Source of the DNA: Clostridiales bacterium UBA2658
Lineage (GTDB): Bacteria > Bacillota > Clostridia > Oscillospirales > Oscillospiraceae
DNA: 8,789 nucleotides
Direction of reading: 5' to 3'
Assembly (NCBI GenBank): GCA_002359425.1
Contig: DEMY01000012.1
Span: forward strand, 5,098 to 13,886
Under the pieces are notes generated by a model that was given only the letters and a program-made list of their open reading frames with translations, ran no database searches and had not been told where the DNA came from. Position numbers and translations under genes: made by a program. Shown here piece after piece: positions 6,107-8,789 of this stretch (its first letter is position 1; each line of letters starts with the position of its first letter).

Positions 6107-6966
6107 TCGCCCGGGCTGCAAGAGAGCAGATTCCCGAGCTGCGCGCGCTGTGGACCGCCGTTTTCGGCGACGGTCCGGATTTTCTGGACCCTTTTTTCGC
6201 GCGCGTCTTTGTACCGGAAAATACGCTCGTCTGGACAGAAGAGGGCTGCGTCGTCTCCGCGCTGTACATTCTGCCGTATAGCATCCCGAACAAAGGTGAA
6301 ACGCTCCGCGCCGCCTATCTCTATGCGCTCGCAACAGAGCCGGCATGGAGGGGACGCAAAATCATGTCTCAGCTCATTGCCGAGTCCTTCCGCCTGTGCG
6401 CCGCGCGGGGCTACGCGCTTTCGATGCTCGTTCCGGCAAAGGATTCTATTTTCGGGTTTTACCGGAGCTTCGGCTTTGAGGATTATTTCGAGCGCGTCCG
6501 CATTGAGAAAACGCGCGAGGAGATGCGTGCCCTTGCTGAAGGCTGCGCGCCGGCAAAGCTCGTGAAAGCGAGCGCCGCGCGCATTTTCCGCCAGTACCGC
6601 CAAAGCCCCTTCTGCGGGGACGGCTGCGTCGAACTCTCCGCCGAGCAGAACGCCTTTTACTGCGACGTTTTGAAAACGGACGGCGGCGAAGCTCTTACCT
6701 TCGCTGTGGACGGCACAACGTATTACGCTCTGCTCGTCAAGACCGGCGAGACCCTCACAATTTATGAGACAGACGCCGACGCTCGCGCACTCGGCCCGCT
6801 CTGTGCCGCGCTGTGCGAAAAATACGAATTTGAAAAAACGGTCTTCATCCAGCCGCAGTGCTTTGGCAAGGTCGAGACGAAGCGGGGCAGACGTCCGTTC
6901 GCGATGGCGAAGCTGTTCAAACCGGTGGAGATTGACAAGCCGTTTATCGGGAGGGTTCTGATGTGA
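6103..6966 (+). CDS. GNAT family N-acetyltransferase, two-domain
   Basis: A 287-residue protein with an N-terminal GNAT domain (about 1-130), predicted to transfer an acetyl group from acetyl-CoA to an unknown amine. Motif A is visible as LYALATEPAWRGRKIMSQLI (73-92). Its pyrophosphate loop departs from the usual R-x-x-G-x-G/A pattern, with Lys and Met at the last two small-residue positions. Motif B is FGFYRSFGFED (117-127). The C-terminal half (about 140-287) has a beta-rich pattern resembling the sterol-carrier-like domain of Eis-type two-domain acetyltransferases, but this is a weak inference. The start is GTG at 6103, with GGAGG (6092-6096) 6 bases upstream. It overlaps the DUF2156 stop by 4 bases, so the pair is one operon and may act together. 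Transcription ends at the terminator at 7091-7137. Confidence -1.
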   Translation: MIARAAREQIPELRALWTAVFGDGPDFLDPFFARVFVPENTLVWTEEGCVVSALYILPYSIPNKGETLRAAYLYALATEPAWRGRKIMSQLIAESFRLCAARGYALSMLVPAKDSIFGFYRSFGFEDYFERVRIEKTREEMRALAEGCAPAKLVKASAARIFRQYRQSPFCGDGCVELSAEQNAFYCDVLKTDGGEALTFAVDGTTYYALLVKTGETLTIYETDADARALGPLCAALCEKYEFEKTVFIQPQCFGKVETKRGRRPFAMAKLFKPVEIDKPFIGRVLM

Positions 6967-7090
6967 CCGGTTCCGCCTACGGGCGGGACGCGGCGCTTCG
7001 TGACCAATAGACGCGAGGCCTTTCAATCCCCATTTCTCTTTTTTTGTTGCGACGGAAGAAACAGAGAAAACGCCACTGCTTGTGAAAAAG

Positions 7091-7137
7091 AAAAAGGGCG
7101 CTGTCCAAAGCTTTTCGCCAAGGACAGCGCCCTTTTT
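7091..7137. terminator. Strong bidirectional terminator between convergent genes
   Basis: A perfect 16-bp stem, AAAAAGGGCGCTGTCC (7091-7106) with its complement (7122-7137), and a 15-base loop. The A run on the left arm and T run on the right give a U tract in both directions. It ends the GNAT operon (plus) and the XRE regulator (minus). The rest of 6967-7258 shows no gene. Confidence -1.
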
Positions 7138-7258
7138 ATATTTTCACATGCGACGGAGCGTGCATTCCTGAAAGTAGAACCGTCTCAATCCGCTTCACCG
7201 GGCCGCTGCCGCTTCGCAAGCAAAAAGCGAGATGGCGAAGCTTATCTGCGTCAGATTT

Positions 7259-7501
7259 TTATTTGATCTCCTGCTCCAATTCCTTAAAAATATCTGCGTC
7301 AAAAAACTCGGCGATTGAGAGTTCAAGGCCGTCGCAAAGCTTTTTGATTGTGGCGACGGTCGTGCTGTTATTCCGGCCGCTTGTGATGTTGTTGATTGTC
7401 GATTGCGTAACGCCGCTCATGGTCGCAAGCTTATTCGGCGTAATGCCGCGTTCCCGGCAGAGCTGTAAAATTCGTTCTCTAACGGCTGTTCCAATTGTCA
7501 T
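7259..7501 (-). CDS. XRE (Cro/CI-type) helix-turn-helix transcriptional regulator, 80 aa
   Basis: A single-domain DNA-binding protein. The HTH_3 pattern is clear: RERILQLCRERGITPNKLATMSGVTQSTINNITSGRNNSTTVATIKKLCDGLELSIAEFF, with helix 2 at NKLATMSG and the recognition helix at TQSTINNITSG. The short acidic tail (FKELEQEIK) leaves no room for a ligand-binding domain, so control is probably by its own level or by a partner. The start was placed at ATG 7501: AGGA lies 8 bases upstream, whereas an in-frame GTG at 7507 would be only 2 bases from it. The gene is divergent from the small gene at 7634, and the region between them holds a palindrome and repeats, so auto-regulation and control of the neighbour are likely. 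Frame intact. Family call is firm; target genes are inference. Confidence -1.
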   Translation of the reverse strand: MTIGTAVRERILQLCRERGITPNKLATMSGVTQSTINNITSGRNNSTTVATIKKLCDGLELSIAEFFDADIFKELEQEIK

Positions 7502-7513
7502 TTTCACTATCCT

Positions 7514-7530
7514 AACTATCTGAGATAGTT
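7514..7530. promoter_or_regulatory. Palindromic operator candidate upstream of the XRE gene
   Basis: AACTATC-TGA-GATAGTT is a perfect 7-bp inverted repeat 12 bases upstream of the regulator's start. Further half-sites lie nearby: ACTATC at 7506-7511 and ATAGTT at 7610-7615. TAGTTCAA occurs at 7526-7533 and again at 7601-7608, just after the -10 box of the divergent promoter. The size and symmetry suit a Cro/CI-type dimer. Confidence -1.
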
Positions 7531-7572
7531 CAAGAGTACCTATTTTGAGTTGAAAAAATTACCTCTATTGAG

Positions 7573-7600
7573 TTGACTTTGCAGATACAGATGGTATAAT
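7573..7600 (+). promoter_or_regulatory. Strong promoter of the small gene at 7634
   Basis: TTGACT (7573-7578), a 16-base spacer and a perfect TATAAT (7595-7600), with TGG before it forming an extended -10. The -35 box overlaps the second of two TTGAGTTGA repeats (7545-7553 and 7568-7576), which lie 23 bp apart. Repressor binding there would block RNA polymerase. Confidence -1.
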
Positions 7601-7633
7601 TAGTTCAAAATAGTTATAAGATGGAGAATGAAC

Positions 7634-7807
7634 ATGAAACAGGTCATGCTGACAGTAGACGACTATCTCTATGATTTTTACCGCAAGGTTGGCATACAGG
7701 CGGGCATCGCAGTGGAACAGGTGATGGCGGACGCGCTCTTCAAGCTTGCCGGCGAACTTGCGCTGAACGCGCTGGATAAAAAGAAAATGCGGCAAGACAT
7801 CCCTTGA
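7634..7807 (+). CDS. Small ribbon-helix-helix-like protein, 57 aa
   Basis: A short intact gene with GGAGA 6 bases before ATG 7634 and a near-consensus promoter upstream. The product runs MKQVMLTVDDYLYDFYRKVG at its N-terminus, then IQAG and a helix VEQVMADALFKLAGELALNAL, ending KKKMRQDIP. The pattern of one short beta strand (QVMLTV), helix, turn with Gly, and second helix matches the ribbon-helix-helix fold of CopG/Arc-type DNA-binding proteins and antitoxins; this is inferred from pattern alone. Similar short clostridial proteins carrying DDYLYDFYRK-like and ADALFKLAGEL-like segments are remembered but unnamed. It is divergent from an XRE regulator and converges with the rRNA methyltransferase gene, 14 bases away. 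No toxin gene is adjacent. Confidence -1.
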   Translation: MKQVMLTVDDYLYDFYRKVGIQAGIAVEQVMADALFKLAGELALNALDKKKMRQDIP

Positions 7808-7821
7808 CCCCGCCGGGCGCC

Positions 7822-8789
7822 TTACACCACCTGAAAAATATAAAACTTCAAATAATCCGTCTCCGGCACATTCCAGAGGATCGGATGATCGGGGGCCTGC
7901 TGTCTGACCTCCACCTGCCGGAGCGAGACGTTCGCATCACGGGCAGCGCTTACGAGCATTTTGCGGAAAAGCGCGTCGGTCATAAAGTGAGAGCAGGAGC
8001 AGGTCGCAAGATAACCACCGCGCGGTAAAAGGCGCATCGCGGTGCAGTTGATTTCCTTGTAGCCCCGCTGCGCGCCCTCGACCGTCCTACGCGATTTGGT
8101 GAAGGCCGGAGGGTCGAGGATGATGAAATCATAGGGCGAGCCGCCCTTTTGGAGCATCTGCGGCAGAAGGTCGAGGACGTTCGCCGTTATAAATTCCATG
8201 CGGTCCGAAAGCCCGTTTTGCTCCGCGTTCCGGCACGCCAGCGCAACGGCGGCTTCGGACACATCCACGGCGCAGACTTTTTCCGCCCCGCCCTTCGCGG
8301 CGTTGAGTGCAAAGGAGCCGGTGTGGGTAAAGCAGTCGAGCACTGTCTTGCCCTTTGTGAGCGCTGCGACGGCGCGGCGGTTATATTTCTGGTCAAGGAA
8401 AAAGCCAGTCTTCTGTCCGTTTTCCACGTCCACCGCATACAAAACGCCGTTTTCCGTGATCATCGTAAGAACGCGCTCCGGCGTCGGAACCCCGTCGAGC
8501 GGGAACCAGCCTTTGCTTTGAGGCAGCCCCTCCAACTCGCGAATGGCAACGTCGTTTCGTTCAAAGATGCCGGAGATTTTCTGCCCGTCCTCGGTCAGCA
8601 CTCTGTAAAGAATGGGAAAAAGCTTTTCCTTCAGGCGCTCCATGCCGATCGAAAGCGTCTGCGTGACGAGCAGGTCGTTGTAGCGATCGACTGTGAGGCC
8701 TGGAAAGCCGTCCGCCTCGCCGAAGATGACGCGGCAGGCGGAAAGATCCTCCGGCGCAAGCACCGTTTTGCGGTATTCCCACGCCCAGC
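7822..8789 (-). CDS. rlmI: RlmI-like 23S rRNA (cytosine) methyltransferase, 5' end outside window
   Basis: A class I SAM-dependent RNA methyltransferase of the RlmI/YccW group, which makes 5-methylcytosine in 23S rRNA (position 1962 in E. coli). The frame is open to the window edge: WAWEYRKT continues in frame beyond the GTG at 8763, so that GTG is not the start, and the N-terminal PUA domain lies outside. Visible parts in order: CRVIFGEADGFPGLTVDRYN, the linker domain; QKTGFFLDQKYNRR before the catalytic domain; SAM motif I TVLDCFTHTGSFALNAAKGG with AVDVS; motif IV FIILDPPAFTKSRR; and motif VI TCSCSHFM with the conserved Cys. The C-terminus ends at TAA 7822-7824. It converges with the small gene at 7634. 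No clear terminator is seen between them. Family call is firm; the exact rRNA position modified is inferred from family. Confidence -1.
   Translation of the reverse strand, partial: WAWEYRKTVLAPEDLSACRVIFGEADGFPGLTVDRYNDLLVTQTLSIGMERLKEKLFPILYRVLTEDGQKISGIFERNDVAIRELEGLPQSKGWFPLDGVPTPERVLTMITENGVLYAVDVENGQKTGFFLDQKYNRRAVAALTKGKTVLDCFTHTGSFALNAAKGGAEKVCAVDVSEAAVALACRNAEQNGLSDRMEFITANVLDLLPQMLQKGGSPYDFIILDPPAFTKSRRTVEGAQRGYKEINCTAMRLLPRGGYLATCSCSHFMTDALFRKMLVSAARDANVSLRQVEVRQQAPDHPILWNVPETDYLKFYIFQVV

Noticed and set aside
5120..7026. Very long open frames on the minus strand (5120-6346 and 6043-7026).
   Set aside because: They run antisense to the recognised DUF2156 and GNAT genes, have no family resemblance and arise from GC-rich codon use.
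7033..7069. Imperfect TTTCTCT/AGAGAAA hairpin before the bidirectional terminator.
   Set aside because: AT-rich with mismatches; the perfect 16-bp stem just after it explains termination.
1..8789. CRISPR arrays, tRNA, rRNA, transposase or integrase genes.
   Set aside because: No regularly spaced repeats, no RNA gene signatures and no recombinase motifs were seen.

Overview
The window reads as a fairly GC-rich Gram-positive chromosome, most likely a clostridial (Oscillospiraceae-like) gut or anaerobic bacterium. This is inferred from a class B sortase with an SPKTG-type substrate, a PilT-type ATPase, a DUF2156 protein and small proteins of a clostridial style. No rRNA or tRNA gene was seen, so the taxonomy is inference only.

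Left part (1-4306): a surface-structure region in which three of the four plus-strand genes are broken. First comes the 3' part of a type IV pilus retraction ATPase gene (pilT-like) with two frameshifts, closed by a strong terminator at 942-982. Next is an intact 143-residue protein of unknown function that contains an internal duplication. Its upstream region holds a perfect 11-bp tandem repeat. Then comes a secreted, cell-wall-anchored protein gene. It lacks a normal start codon, has one frameshift, and is split by about 480 bp of foreign DNA (about 2707-3183). Its C-terminal part (IPDD repeats, SPKTG sorting signal, membrane anchor) resumes after the insert. The last gene is a class B sortase, frameshifted just before its catalytic cysteine.

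The insert carries the 5' end of a minus-strand gene with its own ribosome binding site, an intrinsic terminator in that gene's leader, two further inverted repeats and a plus-strand terminator. It looks like a remnant of a mobile element, possibly its transfer-origin region.

Right part (4561-8789): intact, ordinary genes. mscL (minus) is divergent from a two-gene operon of GNAT-fold proteins (a DUF2156 protein and an acetyltransferase, coupled by a 4-bp GTGA overlap). A 16-bp-stem bidirectional terminator (7091-7137) separates this operon from a convergent XRE-type regulator. That regulator is divergent from a 57-residue ribbon-helix-helix-like protein that has an excellent promoter, and the region between them carries a palindrome and repeats. 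The window ends inside an RlmI-like 23S rRNA cytosine methyltransferase on the minus strand.

The contrast between damaged surface genes and intact neighbours suggests real loss of the pilus/sortase system, or on/off switching, rather than uniformly poor sequence. Single-base losses at homopolymers still leave assembly error open for some of the breaks.
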